Of a stretch of 43,234 nt of DNA, positions 27,074 to 35,933 are shown one piece after another (positions within the stretch are counted from its first letter, which is position 1; every line of letters starts with the position of its first letter). This DNA is from Hyphomicrobiales bacterium (GTDB lineage Bacteria; Pseudomonadota; Alphaproteobacteria; Rhizobiales; Xanthobacteraceae): positions 1-43,234 of the forward strand of contig JAFKKL010000012.1 in NCBI GenBank assembly GCA_017305595.1. The letters are read 5' to 3'. A model generated the notes under the pieces. It searched no databases and was not told the DNA's origin. It saw only the letters and a program-made list of their open reading frames with translations. The position numbers were made by a program, and so were the translations under genes.

Positions 27074-27734
27074 CGATCGGCGGCGTCAGCAGATAGCCAA
27101 GCCCCCGCACGGTCTGGATGATATCGACCTCGAGCTTCTTGCGGATGCGGCCGACGAACACCTCGATGGTGTTGGAGTCACGGTCGAAGTCCTGATCGTA
27201 GAGATGCTCCACCAGTTCGGTGCGCGACACCACGCGCCCCGCATGATGCATCAGATAAGCCAGCAGGCGATACTCGTGCGACGTCATCTTGACCGCATTG
27301 CCGTTGACGCTGACGCGTCCCGTACGCGTGTCGAGCACCACCGGCCCGCAGGTGAGTTCGCTCTGGGCGTGGCCGGTCGAGCGCCGCAGCAGCGCGCGCA
27401 GCCGCGCCAGCACCTCCTCCATGTGGAACGGTTTGGCGACGTAATCGTCGGCGCCGGCGTCGAACCCTTGCACCTTGTCGCTCCAGCGATCACGGGCGGT
27501 CAGGATCAACACCGGCATCACGCGGTTGTTGCGCCGCCAGGCTTCCAGCACCGAGATGCCGTCCATTTTCGGCAGGCCGATATCGAGCACCACGGCGTCA
27601 TAGGGCTCGCTGTCGCCGAGAAAGTGTCCCTCCTCGCCGTCGAAGGCGCGATCCACCACGTAACCGGCATCCGACAATGCGGCAGTCAGTTGCCGATTGA
27701 GGTCCGGGTCATCTTCAACGACAAGCAGGCGCAA
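27063..27734 (-). CDS. feuP: OmpR-family response regulator, FeuP/PhoP-like
   Basis: This transcription factor of 223 residues has a receiver domain (about 1-115; EDD at residues 7-9, phospho-acceptor Asp51 in VLDIGLPKMDG, Lys in KPFHMEEVLARL) and a winged-helix output domain (about 125-218; KMTSHEYRLLAYLM, TIEVFVGRIRKKL, VRGLGYLL). It is full length and starts MRLLVVEDD. It is cotranscribed with the kinase gene. The holin gene ends 101 bases upstream on the same strand, so a promoter is expected in that gap. Expected targets, from work in other rhizobia, are envelope and cyclic glucan functions; these were not tested here. Confidence 0.88.
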   Translation of the reverse strand: MRLLVVEDDPDLNRQLTAALSDAGYVVDRAFDGEEGHFLGDSEPYDAVVLDIGLPKMDGISVLEAWRRNNRVMPVLILTARDRWSDKVQGFDAGADDYVAKPFHMEEVLARLRALLRRSTGHAQSELTCGPVVLDTRTGRVSVNGNAVKMTSHEYRLLAYLMHHAGRVVSRTELVEHLYDQDFDRDSNTIEVFVGRIRKKLEVDIIQTVRGLGYLLTPPIDAR

Positions 27735-27800
27735 CGGCCATCTCCGTCATTCGTGCCGGGCAGCCGATGTGCCGCCCACGCCGCTATCAAACCGCATCAG

Positions 27801-27820
27801 GGTGAATGGCGGCTGAACGA
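27801..27820 (-). promoter_or_regulatory. Possible response-regulator box upstream of feuP
   Basis: On the minus strand the sequence reads TTCAG-CCGCCA-TTCAC, two similar pentamers with 11-base spacing, the helical period usual for OmpR/PhoP-family tandem sites. It lies about 75 bases before the feuP start and could be an autoregulatory site. This is a weak motif call. Confidence 0.22.
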
Positions 27821-27835
27821 TGGCAATTCCGCGGC

Positions 27836-28408
27836 TTACTTTTTCTTCGCCACCGCCTTGGCCAGCTTTTCCAGCAGGCCCGGCGCGTCCTGCCCGGTCG
27901 CCGCGCAGACTTTTTCGCGGGTCCGGCCGCTGATGTAGACGCCTAACACGCCGAATCGAAAGCCCCAATAGGTGACAAACAGCGCCGTCGCGCCGATCAT
28001 CGCATTGATGGTTGCGACATCGCCGGTCCAGAATTCGTGGACCAGCACGATCCACAAAGCGGCGCATTCGAACGTCAATTCGAAAGCATAAAGCGGCCGC
28101 CACCAGCGCTGCACAACGTCGTCGCTCGCGATCTCGGCACGGATCGTCGCCTGCGTCTCGCTGATCGCGGTGCGCTGCGTTTCGGCTTCAGCGCGGATCG
28201 TTTCGATCCAGCGTGCCTCCGCTTCCGCGAGCTTGTTCGAATCGGCGCCCGGCAATGCGGCCTGCACGGCTCCTGGCGTCGGCGTAGCGGTGCCCAACAC
28301 CGTTGCGAGAATTTGCCCGGCCGCGCCGCCGAGCGGACCACCGAGCGCCGTTCCGAGCATCGGCGCTCCGAGCCCAATCACCTGTTTGGCGAGATCGCTC
28401 CAGTCCAT
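27836..28408 (-). CDS. GTA-type holin (3 TM family)
   Basis: This inner-membrane protein of 190 residues resembles the family 'holin of 3TMs, for gene-transfer release'. It presumably makes the membrane lesion that lets the endolysin reach the cell wall during GTA release. A Gly/Ala-rich hydrophobic N-terminus (about 8-40), a charged coiled segment (about 58-95), then two clear hydrophobic segments (about 105-125 and 131-155; FECAALWIVLVHEFW and NAMIGATALFVTYWGFRFG) and a Lys-rich tail are visible. It follows the endolysin stop with a one-base gap, and its GGAGGA site lies inside the endolysin end. It is the last gene of the GTA cluster, 101 bases ahead of feuP. Confidence 0.85.
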   Translation of the reverse strand: MDWSDLAKQVIGLGAPMLGTALGGPLGGAAGQILATVLGTATPTPGAVQAALPGADSNKLAEAEARWIETIRAEAETQRTAISETQATIRAEIASDDVVQRWWRPLYAFELTFECAALWIVLVHEFWTGDVATINAMIGATALFVTYWGFRFGVLGVYISGRTREKVCAATGQDAPGLLEKLAKAVAKKK

Positions 28409-28409
28409 C

Positions 28410-29189
28410 TCATGTCCTCCCGAACAGCTTGGCAGCGGCCATAAAAAAAGCCGCCCAGACGGACGGCTGCGATGCGGTTGTCGAATTGACGGCAGGATCG
28501 GGCGGCGGCTTCACCGGCGCTGCAATCACCTCGCCCCACTCCGCCTTTTGCAGGATCGGCAGAATGCGTGCGAGCTGTGCTTGCCGTTCCGCAAGGCCGT
28601 TTGTGCCGCCGTTCCAGGCTTTGACGCAACCGATGAAATCGTCGGCGTCGGCAAAGTGATTCATGCCTTTCCAGTCCCAGAACGCTGCGGCGATATCGGG
28701 CTGCAGCGCGGGTTGCGACGCAAGTTCGGGATTGGCTTCGAGATCGACGCCGATGCGTTTGCCGATTTCCACATAACCGTCGCGGCCGGTAATCTGCGGC
28801 CCGCCACGACCGACATAGCGAGAGCCGTCCGACGTGCCCGGACGATTGCCCATCCGGTTGCCGTAGATGTCGTCGAACGCCTTCGTCTGCCAGCCCGACG
28901 CGGTGCCATACTTCGCCTGCACGGCGGCCGCCGACGCAAACCGGTTCGGCCACACCTGCGCCATCCGCGCCGCCGTGTAGTTGATGTTTTCAGCCAGGTT
29001 CCTGATGGTGAAACCACTCGTCTCCGCATGCAGATTGGCGAAGCAATAAGCCAATCGTTGCCGCGACCAATTCAGCCCCGCCGCCGACAGCACGCCCTGC
29101 TTCTCGACAAACGCCGCAACAACCGCATCCGACGCACCCGGAAAAGCCACGCGCATCGTCGCGAGCGAAAGGCGAACTCCTTCGGGCAT
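28410..29189 (-). CDS. GH19-like endolysin (chitinase-class muramidase)
   Basis: This peptidoglycan-cleaving enzyme of 259 residues has a lysozyme-like GH19 fold. A catalytic Glu is likely at residue 56 (HAETSGF) and a second at 67 (LAENINYTAARM). The family core DDIYGNRMGN and RYVGRGGPQITGRDGY at about 107-140 is well preserved. A Pro-rich linker and a hydrophobic C-terminal stretch (WAAFFMAAAKLF) suggest membrane association. The ATG at 29189 has AGAGGA upstream; the frame is open to 29243, but without a ribosome site. It forms a lysis pair with the holin and would serve particle release. Confidence 0.88.
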   Translation of the reverse strand: MPEGVRLSLATMRVAFPGASDAVVAAFVEKQGVLSAAGLNWSRQRLAYCFANLHAETSGFTIRNLAENINYTAARMAQVWPNRFASAAAVQAKYGTASGWQTKAFDDIYGNRMGNRPGTSDGSRYVGRGGPQITGRDGYVEIGKRIGVDLEANPELASQPALQPDIAAAFWDWKGMNHFADADDFIGCVKAWNGGTNGLAERQAQLARILPILQKAEWGEVIAAPVKPPPDPAVNSTTASQPSVWAAFFMAAAKLFGRT

Positions 29190-29311
29190 CCGTTGTCGTC
29201 CTCTGAAGTGGATCGCGTGGCCAGATGGCCCATTGCCCCCCAAATGGGGGACGCGCCTGGTTAAAGGATGGGCTAAAGACCCGTTTTTGAGGAATTTTTG
29301 AAAGAACTGTC

Positions 29312-29398
29312 GTGATTGAAACGTTCGAATTATTAATCACTGCCGCTGCGTTATATTTTATCGTCTCGGCGGGCCTCGAGTGGCGGCAACCCCGCTAA
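29312..29398 (+). CDS. Possible 28-residue single-TM protein
   Basis: A GTG-started frame encodes about 28 residues: short acidic head (MIETFE), one hydrophobic helix (LLITAAALYFIVSAG) and a charged tail (LEWRQPR), the layout of a small inner-membrane protein. Its TAA overlaps the ATG of the next small frame (TAATG), which suggests translational coupling. No strong ribosome site is seen. It is opposite in direction to all GTA genes. It could be a chance frame. Confidence 0.3.
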   Translation: MIETFELLITAAALYFIVSAGLEWRQPR

Positions 29399-29523
29399 TG
29401 CGGATGATCGGCCTGATCTTCCTTTCGGCGATCTGCGCTATTTTCTTTAGCCTTTACCAGGAGTCGGCGCTGGCATCCTGCCGATCCGCACCACTGCTGA
29501 CCGTATTTGGCATTTGCTCGTAA
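29398..29523 (+). CDS. Possible 41-residue small secreted or membrane protein
   Basis: An ATG-started frame encodes 41 residues: MRMIGLIFLSAICAIFF forms a hydrophobic segment, followed by ESALA-S, a possible signal-peptidase site, and a short tail with two cysteines. It overlaps the preceding small frame by one base and ends 42 bases before the convergent DUF4376 gene. It resembles no family I know. The hydrophobic pattern, the coupling and the lack of any gene on the other strand make it a candidate only. Confidence 0.3.
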   Translation: MRMIGLIFLSAICAIFFSLYQESALASCRSAPLLTVFGICS

Positions 29524-29565
29524 CAACGTTCAGCAACAAGCCCGGCAATGTCGTACACACTACGA

Positions 29566-29979
29566 CTACAGCCAATACTGGTCGTCTGTGACGTCGAGCG
29601 GGATCGGATTCATCGCCTGCAGCGCAAAGCTTGCGGTCCAGATCGGCTGGCGGAAGGCCGCGGCAGCGATGAGAATGTGTTGCCACTCGATCGCGGTCAC
29701 CTGCACCGGCCCCGCTTCGGTCACGATATCGATCGTTGAGACCGGGTCGTTGAGCGCCAGCATCGCGTTGGCGATTTTGGTCACTTCATCCCAGCCACGC
29801 ATATCCTGCTCCGACGTCGCGATACGATGCACGCCGCGCGTATCGCCGAAGTCGTGCGCGAACCCGACCCCCAGTCGCCGCTCACGCTCGGCGATAATCG
29901 CGGCAATTCGTGCCTGACGCGTTTGCGCGGCCTTCATGTCGGCGGTGACAAGCTTCGATAGATCAATCGTCGCCATCAT
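29566..29979 (-). CDS. DUF4376-like tail-associated protein
   Basis: This protein of 137 residues begins MMATIDLSKLVTADMKA, continues with a charged helix (TRQARIAAIIAERERRLGVGF), and has the pattern of DUF4376, a domain found beside phage tail-fibre genes. No enzyme motif is seen. The start overlaps the preceding stop (ATGA at 29976-29979), and the longer frame to 30126 has no support. By position it belongs to the variable distal end of the GTA tail module and is probably a structural or chaperone protein for fibre-like parts; this is inference. Confidence 0.65.
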   Translation of the reverse strand: MMATIDLSKLVTADMKAAQTRQARIAAIIAERERRLGVGFAHDFGDTRGVHRIATSEQDMRGWDEVTKIANAMLALNDPVSTIDIVTEAGPVQVTAIEWQHILIAAAAFRQPIWTASFALQAMNPIPLDVTDDQYWL

Positions 29980-30272
29980 GCTTCTCCCGGCAAGGTAATC
30001 GGCCCGTCCGCCGGATCGACGATGTCCGCCGGAAAGCGAACGCTCTCCGGCGCATCGGCATCGTGCGGCAAGATCAGCGTCAGATGCAGAACGTCGGCAA
30101 TCCGGCGCACCGTTCCGACGAGCCAATCGTTGGAGATGGCGTCGGCCGGCAATTCAGCGCCATCCGGGATCGCGCTGAGATCGATCGTGTCGCCATTGAC
30201 GATGAGGCGATCGCCGGCCCTGCTGAGCGACAGCGTATCGCCGCGCAATTGAGGACAGAACTGAATGATCAT
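29976..30272 (-). CDS. Hypothetical small protein in GTA tail module
   Basis: These 98 residues carry no recognised domain. The protein begins MIIQFCPQLRGDTLSLSRAGDRL and is rich in beta-type sequence (DRLIVNGDTIDLSAI; VLHLTLILPHD), ending in a Pro/Asp-rich tail. It overlaps DUF2793 upstream and DUF4376 downstream by four bases each, so it is translated as part of the chain. Similar small proteins often lie between tail-fibre-like and DUF4376 genes in phages. A structural role is likely but not shown. Confidence 0.65.
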   Translation of the reverse strand: MIIQFCPQLRGDTLSLSRAGDRLIVNGDTIDLSAIPDGAELPADAISNDWLVGTVRRIADVLHLTLILPHDADAPESVRFPADIVDPADGPITLPGEA

Positions 30273-31594
30273 GCTGCAAGACCCATGACGACGGCGTTGA
30301 TGGTGAAGGTGGACGAATCCGGCGAGTTCTGCGGCGATGACACATACAGGCTGACCGACGAGAACGTTGCGTAGATATAACTGGCATAGCCGGATCGGCT
30401 ACCGACCGCGCCGTCCACGACTTGTCCCCATGCGCCGTAGATCGCGGAGAAGTTCGCAGGCAGTGCCCACGATCCGCAGTCGCGATACGAGCCCCACGCC
30501 GAATTGGTGAACGCGCCTGCTGCAACATTGATCGACTGCGTGCAAATCTGCCAGCCATTGGGGTCGATCGTCCATTTGCCGGTGGCATTCGATCCGATGC
30601 GCATGAACTGTCGCGTCCAGCCGGTCCAAACGTTATTGAGCAGTTCTCCGGTATAACGCTTTCCGTCGGACGCATTGGCAAATTGAAAGATGCAGTAGTC
30701 CGACGCCAGTTGTTGAACAAACAGCCAGCCATTCCCGGCTGTCGGCATATTCGAGCATCCGTTGCAGTAATAGAATCCGGTCGGTCGAGAAGCATTCGCG
30801 CTTTGCGCCGCCGTCAGATTGATGACGTTTCCACCCAGTCCGAACGCCCCCGTCGTCATCACGCGGTCGGCGGTCGCGTCGGCGAGCGATACCTGCTTGA
30901 TGAGGCCAAGGCCGCTGCGCATCGCAGCGGCATCGGAGAAACCGTGAAACGCAACGTTCCCCGTGGATTTGTCGATAACGAAGGCATCCTGCCAGCTCGC
31001 CCCATCGGGCGAAACCTTGAGACGGAAATGATCGTCACCAGTGAGCCCAAACTCGGCGCGCCCCGAATAGTTGTCTGAGAAGAACACCGATGCGGTGTTC
31101 GCCGCTGCCTGCTTTGAAATCTGCAAGCGCGCATCGCCGCTGCCGCCGTCTGCCGTCGTGATCGCGGCAATAAGCGCGGCATTGGATTTGACGCTGAGCA
31201 GATTGGGCGTGGTCGCGGTCGTATTGACGCCGAGCTGGCCGACGTCGTTGGCCAACGGCGCCAGCGCCTGCCATGCGCCGCCGTCGAAGATGAAGATCGA
31301 CGTATCGGCCACCGACCACAGGCGCCAGCCAGTCTTTGGCGCGAGGAACACCCATGCGCCGTCCTGCCACGTCGCGATGGCCGCGGCATGTCCTGCCCAG
31401 GCACCGGTTGCGCCGCTGGCAATGACATGGCGCTGGCCTTCCGCGGGCGATGGCGGCGGCGCGGTGCGCGTCATGTCGTCGACGACGATCTGGATCACCG
31501 CGTCGAGAATCCGCAGCGCCTCGTTATGCGTGACGTGTTTCTGCGCCTGGCTGTCTTCGATGAAGGGCAGCCCCAAATGCGTGGTGTCTGTCAT
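30269..31594 (-). CDS. DUF2793-containing tail fibre-like protein
   Basis: This protein of 441 residues has an N-terminal DUF2793 domain (about 3-150; LGLPFIEDSQAQKHVTHNEALRILD, of which only the pattern QAQKHVTHNEAL is diagnostic). The middle resembles tail-fibre sequence with repeated short beta segments, and the C-terminal half has Trp/Gly/Tyr-rich blocks (GKRYTGELLNNVWTGWTRQ). DUF2793 follows the megatron gene in many alphaproteobacterial GTA clusters, where head spikes or tail fibres recognise capsule. It starts six bases after the megatron stop. A receptor-binding role is inferred from context. Confidence 0.82.
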   Translation of the reverse strand: MTDTTHLGLPFIEDSQAQKHVTHNEALRILDAVIQIVVDDMTRTAPPPSPAEGQRHVIASGATGAWAGHAAAIATWQDGAWVFLAPKTGWRLWSVADTSIFIFDGGAWQALAPLANDVGQLGVNTTATTPNLLSVKSNAALIAAITTADGGSGDARLQISKQAAANTASVFFSDNYSGRAEFGLTGDDHFRLKVSPDGASWQDAFVIDKSTGNVAFHGFSDAAAMRSGLGLIKQVSLADATADRVMTTGAFGLGGNVINLTAAQSANASRPTGFYYCNGCSNMPTAGNGWLFVQQLASDYCIFQFANASDGKRYTGELLNNVWTGWTRQFMRIGSNATGKWTIDPNGWQICTQSINVAAGAFTNSAWGSYRDCGSWALPANFSAIYGAWGQVVDGAVGSRSGYASYIYATFSSVSLYVSSPQNSPDSSTFTINAVVMGLAA

Positions 31595-31600
31595 GATCCC

Positions 31601-34600
31601 TCAGAGGGTGAGAGTGATTTCGGTCGGAAAGCCCGCGCCGACCGCGCCGGAGAGTTGCGCCACGCGCACGCGAAGGCTCGTCTGCGGCGTGCCAAAATCC
31701 GTCAGTTCGTCGGCATTGGCATAGAGCGCGTTCGGGCTCGCACAGGGGATGCTGCGCACCATCGCCCCGCTCGACAGGATGTCGAGCACGTAGGCCTCTG
31801 TATCTTCACCCAGCGGCACTTCTGCAGCCCAGCCGTCGCCGTCGACGCGCGTGCGACGAATCCACGACAGATGAATGCCGTCGCCTTGCCGCACGGCGAC
31901 GACATGCACCGGCGACAGCGGCCGCAACGCGGTCGCGCCCGGCGTCACGGTGAGAGCGATCGCGGCGGCATCGTCATGGCTGCGGTTGCTGGCGACGATG
32001 CGCAGATCGAGCGGCCGCTCCAGCGCATCGCGGCCCCGCGCCAGCGGCAGCAGGTGCTCGTCGAGCACCACGAACGGCGCGCCGGCGGGAAGTTCATCGA
32101 CGATGGCGTGTTCGCTGCCGCCCTGCCCGCGCAGCAATCGCGACAGCCGATAGGTGTTGGCTTCGATCAGATCGGCGCCGGCGAACTGGACCACCTCCCA
32201 CGCACCGGACGGATTGCGGATCGCCGCAGCATTGGCGCCTTCCAGTACGCGCGCGTCGGTCTTCGACGTCAACGCGCCGCCGTAGAGGCGAACACGGATG
32301 CTCGCACCGGTATTCCAGCACGCCGCCGCGCCGCGCGGCAGTGCATCGAGCGTTTCGCCGATGGTCGCCGGAGCAGCCGCCACCAGCATCGGCCGATAGC
32401 CGGCACCGTCAGCGGAGCGCCACACCGTCACCGAGCCGGGCCACGGATTGGCGAACACTGCGAGCCGCGTCAACACCGGCGGCTCGGTCGCATCGAGCGT
32501 CGGCAGATCCAGCGCCAGCGCGACCGCCGGGCCGAGCGCGCGCGGCATCGCGGGGACAGCGCGGCGCGGCAATGGCAGCGGCATCGCGAAGACATCGGGA
32601 TCGATGCTGCGCGCGGTGACACGGCGCGATTGCGTATCCACCAGACCGTCGATCTCGAACAGGCGGCGGCGACCGTCTACCGTCACCGCAACCACATCGC
32701 CCGGCGCAAGCGCGAGCCGGTCGATCCCGAGATCGAACGCGATGCTTTCGCGCCCGGCCCAAAGGTCCTGCAACCAGATTTCCGCGCGCCGTGTCGCGGC
32801 GGCATCGTTGTTCACCACCGCCAGATCGGATCGCACGATCCGGTTGGCGCCGCCGACCAGCCGCCGCGAGGTGACAGCGGAGCGCCGGTAATCGACCGAA
32901 GCATCGGTGAAGCCGAACGATACCTCGCGCGGCAATTCGGTTTCCTGCGCGCGCGTCAACCGCGCCGGCGCGGCATCGTTCGGCAGCACCAGATCGTCCT
33001 CGTCGAACTCCGCCACCGGCGCGCTGCCGCGTTGAATGAAGCGGAGCGTACCGTCCGCCGCCGACGCGTTGAACGTATAGGCCATTGCGAGCGGATCGAT
33101 CATCGCGCGCGGCGTCATCGGCCGATCGACGACATAACCCTCGCAAATCTCGCGCAACGCCGAACTGTCGGCGCCGGTGACATCGGCGTCTTCGAGAATT
33201 GTCGCCACCAGCGCATCGAGCGGCGCGCCGCCGAGCCGCCCCGTCAGCCAGTGCCCAGTTTGCCAGTTCGGCCCATCGCTCCACACCTCTTCCGCCGCGG
33301 GAAACAGCGGATAGGGCCGCGCATCCCAGGTCCACAGATGAATTGCGGATGCATCGATCATGCGTCCGCCATAGACCGACGATACCGGGTTGCGCGCATC
33401 ACTCGCGCCGAACGCCGGATCGAGTGCGCCGAGAAAGGCTTCGAGATAACGACGCTGCATCAAGTCGTCGCGCGCGCCGTTGGAAAAATACGGCGCGAAA
33501 TTCTCCGACGATTTCGGATCGGGAAACACGCTGGGCTGATTGGCGCCCTTATCGACCGCCGGACAGCCGACCTCGGTAATCCAGATCGGCTTGCTTTGCG
33601 GCAGCCATACCGTCGGCGTCGTCAGTTCGACACCGCCGACGCGCTCATAGTGCGCGCTCGCCCACCAATTCCAAATGTCCTTGACGCGGAACGTCCACGG
33701 TTTGCCGAGCCCGTCGGTGATCGGCAGACGCGTTTGCGCCGCGCGCGCGGCGTCATCGGCATAGTACCAATCGAATCCCTCGCCCGCGCTGACGTTGCCA
33801 GCGAGATAAGCAAGGTCGTAGGTCGAAGCGGCGGTCTGCGAATCCAGATGCTGTGCCTCGTCGCGCCAGTCGGCCAGCGGCGCGTAGTAATCGATACCGA
33901 CGACATCGATTGCCGGCGACGCCCACAACGCATCGAGCGGAAAGCGAACCTCGTTCGCATCGGCATCGACCACGTCGGAGCCGTACTCGGTCCAGTCCGC
34001 GCCGTAGGTCACTTTGGTCGCGCCGCCGACGATGGCTTTCACTTCTGTGGCGAGCGTCACCAGCGCGTCGACCGCCGGATAAACGCCCGCGCCCGAACGC
34101 ACCCGCGTCAGCGCCTTCAATTCCGAGCCGATGAGAAATGCATCGACGCCGCCACAGGCCTGCACGAGATTGGCGTAGTGCAATACCATGCGGCGATAAT
34201 TCCACTCGCCGCCGCTGAAGAAGTCCGCCACCTGCGTCGCCGCTGTTGCCGTGCCTTGCGGCGAACCCGGCTGTCCCGGCGCGGGATCGCAGGTGATGCG
34301 GCCGCGCCAAGGATAAGGCGGCTGCGACGCCGCGCCGGTCCACGGATTCGGCAACGCGTTATCCGCCGCGATATCCATCATCACGAACGGATAGAACGTC
34401 ACCTTGAGGCCGCGTGCCTTCAGCTCGGTGATGAGATGCGCGACGCTGTCGTCGGACGGCGTGCCGCCATAGGCCGGACGGCCATTCACCTGCGACACCA
34501 CGTAGGCATTGTCGCGCGTGAGGCTATCGACCGACCAGGTGCCGCCGTTGGTGGTCTTGTCGGCCGTCTCGACGCCCGGCTGCACGGTGCAGTGCCCGGC

Positions 34601-35455
34601 GCGCAGATCGTTGCCGAACCACGCTACCACCACCGCGACGCGTTCGAGATTGGGACACACGCCGTGCAGATCGTCGAGCGCCGCCTCGACGTCGGAGGCC
34701 GCATGCGCGACGTGGCGGTTCTCGTTGGCGGATTGTCCCGGCCCCAGCACCGCGACCACCGGCGACGGCTCGTAGCCGAATTCTGTGGTACCGGGGATCA
34801 GCGTCACCGCACGGACCATTTTCTCGAGCGGTCCGACCGGCCGCACGATCTCGAACGACAGTTGCGGAATGCGGTTACCGAAATCCGCCAGCGGCAGGCG
34901 CTCGAACACGATATAGGCCGTGCCGCGATAGGCCGGTGCGTTGCCCACGCCCTCGCGCGCGACGATCAGATCGTCGGCGGCCTGATCCTCGCGGCCGCGA
35001 TGCACGCGGATCGCGAGGCCGGTGGTGTCAAGCAGTTTGCCGTCGGCCCAGATACGGCCGACACGCGCGATTTCGCCGTCGCACAGGCCAACAGCAAAAT
35101 TGGCGAAGTAAGTATACGTCGTGGTCGTGGTGGTCGGCCCGCCGAGCATGCCGCCCTTGCCGCCCGACGATGTGGTGTCGGTCGAGACCATTTCTTCCAG
35201 AGGCGTCGCCCAGATCACCTGGCCCGACAACCGGGCACGGCCGTAGATGCGCGGCATCGGCGCGCCTTCGGTCGAGGCCATCACGTCGAGATCGGCGAGG
35301 CGCGGCCCGGTGGCGGTGCGATCGCCGGGGCCGAACACGGTGCGATCGATGACGTTGCCGACCAGCGCGCCGGCGATGCGCCCGGCAATCGCGCCGACCG
35401 GCCCGAACGCCGCGCCGAGCGCGCCGCCGGCGATGGAAAGAACGAGCGCGGCCAT
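31601..35455 (-). CDS. GTA tail hub-tip protein with TIM-barrel domain ('megatron', RcGTA g15-like)
   Basis: This baseplate-tip protein of 1284 residues is the largest GTA gene product. The N-terminus MAALVLSIAGGALGAAFGP is a Gly/Ala-rich hydrophobic segment, possibly a membrane-penetrating part. The middle (about 215-520) is the GTA TIM-barrel domain, glycosidase-like, with VTYGADWTEYGS and the nearby VWLPQSKPIWITEVGCPAVDK, where the Glu would be a catalytic position. A phage tail domain (phage-tail_3) and a C-terminal rcc01698-like region follow. The start overlaps the stop of the NlpC/P60 gene (TGATG at 35453-35457). It contacts the outer membrane of recipient cells in the R. capsulatus particle. 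Confidence 0.92.
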   Translation of the reverse strand: MAALVLSIAGGALGAAFGPVGAIAGRIAGALVGNVIDRTVFGPGDRTATGPRLADLDVMASTEGAPMPRIYGRARLSGQVIWATPLEEMVSTDTTSSGGKGGMLGGPTTTTTTYTYFANFAVGLCDGEIARVGRIWADGKLLDTTGLAIRVHRGREDQAADDLIVAREGVGNAPAYRGTAYIVFERLPLADFGNRIPQLSFEIVRPVGPLEKMVRAVTLIPGTTEFGYEPSPVVAVLGPGQSANENRHVAHAASDVEAALDDLHGVCPNLERVAVVVAWFGNDLRAGHCTVQPGVETADKTTNGGTWSVDSLTRDNAYVVSQVNGRPAYGGTPSDDSVAHLITELKARGLKVTFYPFVMMDIAADNALPNPWTGAASQPPYPWRGRITCDPAPGQPGSPQGTATAATQVADFFSGGEWNYRRMVLHYANLVQACGGVDAFLIGSELKALTRVRSGAGVYPAVDALVTLATEVKAIVGGATKVTYGADWTEYGSDVVDADANEVRFPLDALWASPAIDVVGIDYYAPLADWRDEAQHLDSQTAASTYDLAYLAGNVSAGEGFDWYYADDAARAAQTRLPITDGLGKPWTFRVKDIWNWWASAHYERVGGVELTTPTVWLPQSKPIWITEVGCPAVDKGANQPSVFPDPKSSENFAPYFSNGARDDLMQRRYLEAFLGALDPAFGASDARNPVSSVYGGRMIDASAIHLWTWDARPYPLFPAAEEVWSDGPNWQTGHWLTGRLGGAPLDALVATILEDADVTGADSSALREICEGYVVDRPMTPRAMIDPLAMAYTFNASAADGTLRFIQRGSAPVAEFDEDDLVLPNDAAPARLTRAQETELPREVSFGFTDASVDYRRSAVTSRRLVGGANRIVRSDLAVVNNDAAATRRAEIWLQDLWAGRESIAFDLGIDRLALAPGDVVAVTVDGRRRLFEIDGLVDTQSRRVTARSIDPDVFAMPLPLPRRAVPAMPRALGPAVALALDLPTLDATEPPVLTRLAVFANPWPGSVTVWRSADGAGYRPMLVAAAPATIGETLDALPRGAAACWNTGASIRVRLYGGALTSKTDARVLEGANAAAIRNPSGAWEVVQFAGADLIEANTYRLSRLLRGQGGSEHAIVDELPAGAPFVVLDEHLLPLARGRDALERPLDLRIVASNRSHDDAAAIALTVTPGATALRPLSPVHVVAVRQGDGIHLSWIRRTRVDGDGWAAEVPLGEDTEAYVLDILSSGAMVRSIPCASPNALYANADELTDFGTPQTSLRVRVAQLSGAVGAGFPTEITLTL

Positions 35456-35895
35456 CAGTCGGTCACTCCGGGAAAGGCGAAGACATAAGCGAGACGGCGC
35501 CGCCACCACGGCGCGAGCCGTACCTCGCACACCGCCGCGCCGTCATGGGCATGGATCATAGTGCTGTCGCGCGTGGCGATGGCGACATGCTTGGCGACAT
35601 ATCCGGCGCGCCAGCGAAACAGCAGCACATCGCCGGCCTCGAATTGATCGACGGGAACGGGAACGAGATGCCGCAGCGCAGCCTCCGCCAGCGCCTCCTC
35701 GCCGCGCGCCTCGGCCCAATCGGCAGCGTAAGGCGGCGGCAACTCCGGCTCGTCGCCGATGCGCGCGCGCCACACACCGCGCACCAGGCCGAGACAATCG
35801 CAGCCGACGCCTTTCACCGACGCCTGATGACGATACGGCGTGCCGATCCATGCGCGCGCCTCGGTAACGATGGCGTCGCGTGTGATGGGAGGCAT
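35455..35895 (-). CDS. NlpC/P60-family tail peptidase (RcGTA g14-like)
   Basis: This cell-wall peptidase of 146 residues at the tail tip opens recipient peptidoglycan for DNA entry. The catalytic Cys is residue 34 in GVGCDCLGLVRG (DC-LG in place of the common DCSG), the His lies at 103 in AKHVAIA, and a third polar residue is near IHAHDG. The ATG at 35895 fits the family N-terminus (MPPITRDAIVTEARAWIGTPY). The open frame upstream to 36075 runs through a palindromic repeat and is not coding. The gene overlaps the megatron gene; the gap to the hub gene holds repeat copy 2. Confidence 0.9.
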   Translation of the reverse strand: MPPITRDAIVTEARAWIGTPYRHQASVKGVGCDCLGLVRGVWRARIGDEPELPPPYAADWAEARGEEALAEAALRHLVPVPVDQFEAGDVLLFRWRAGYVAKHVAIATRDSTMIHAHDGAAVCEVRLAPWWRRRLAYVFAFPGVTD

Positions 35896-35933
35896 TGGCG
35901 TTTGTCCCTGGTTGTAACGATGACTCCACAGCG

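Larger units (their letters stand above)
29190..29565. other. 376-base gap inside the GTA cluster
   Basis: No minus-strand gene is supported here. The stretch is less GC-rich than its surroundings. It holds a short hairpin (CCCCC-AAAT-GGGGG near 29237-29250) and two possible small membrane-protein frames on the plus strand, listed separately. It divides the tail genes from the lysis pair, so a promoter for the lysis genes may lie here, but I cannot point to one. Confidence 0.5.

Noticed and set aside
31388-35488. A plus-strand open frame of 1366 codons
   Set aside because: It lies antisense to the GTA megatron gene, is Arg/His/Gly-rich with no domain, and results from GC-rich codon bias on the other strand.
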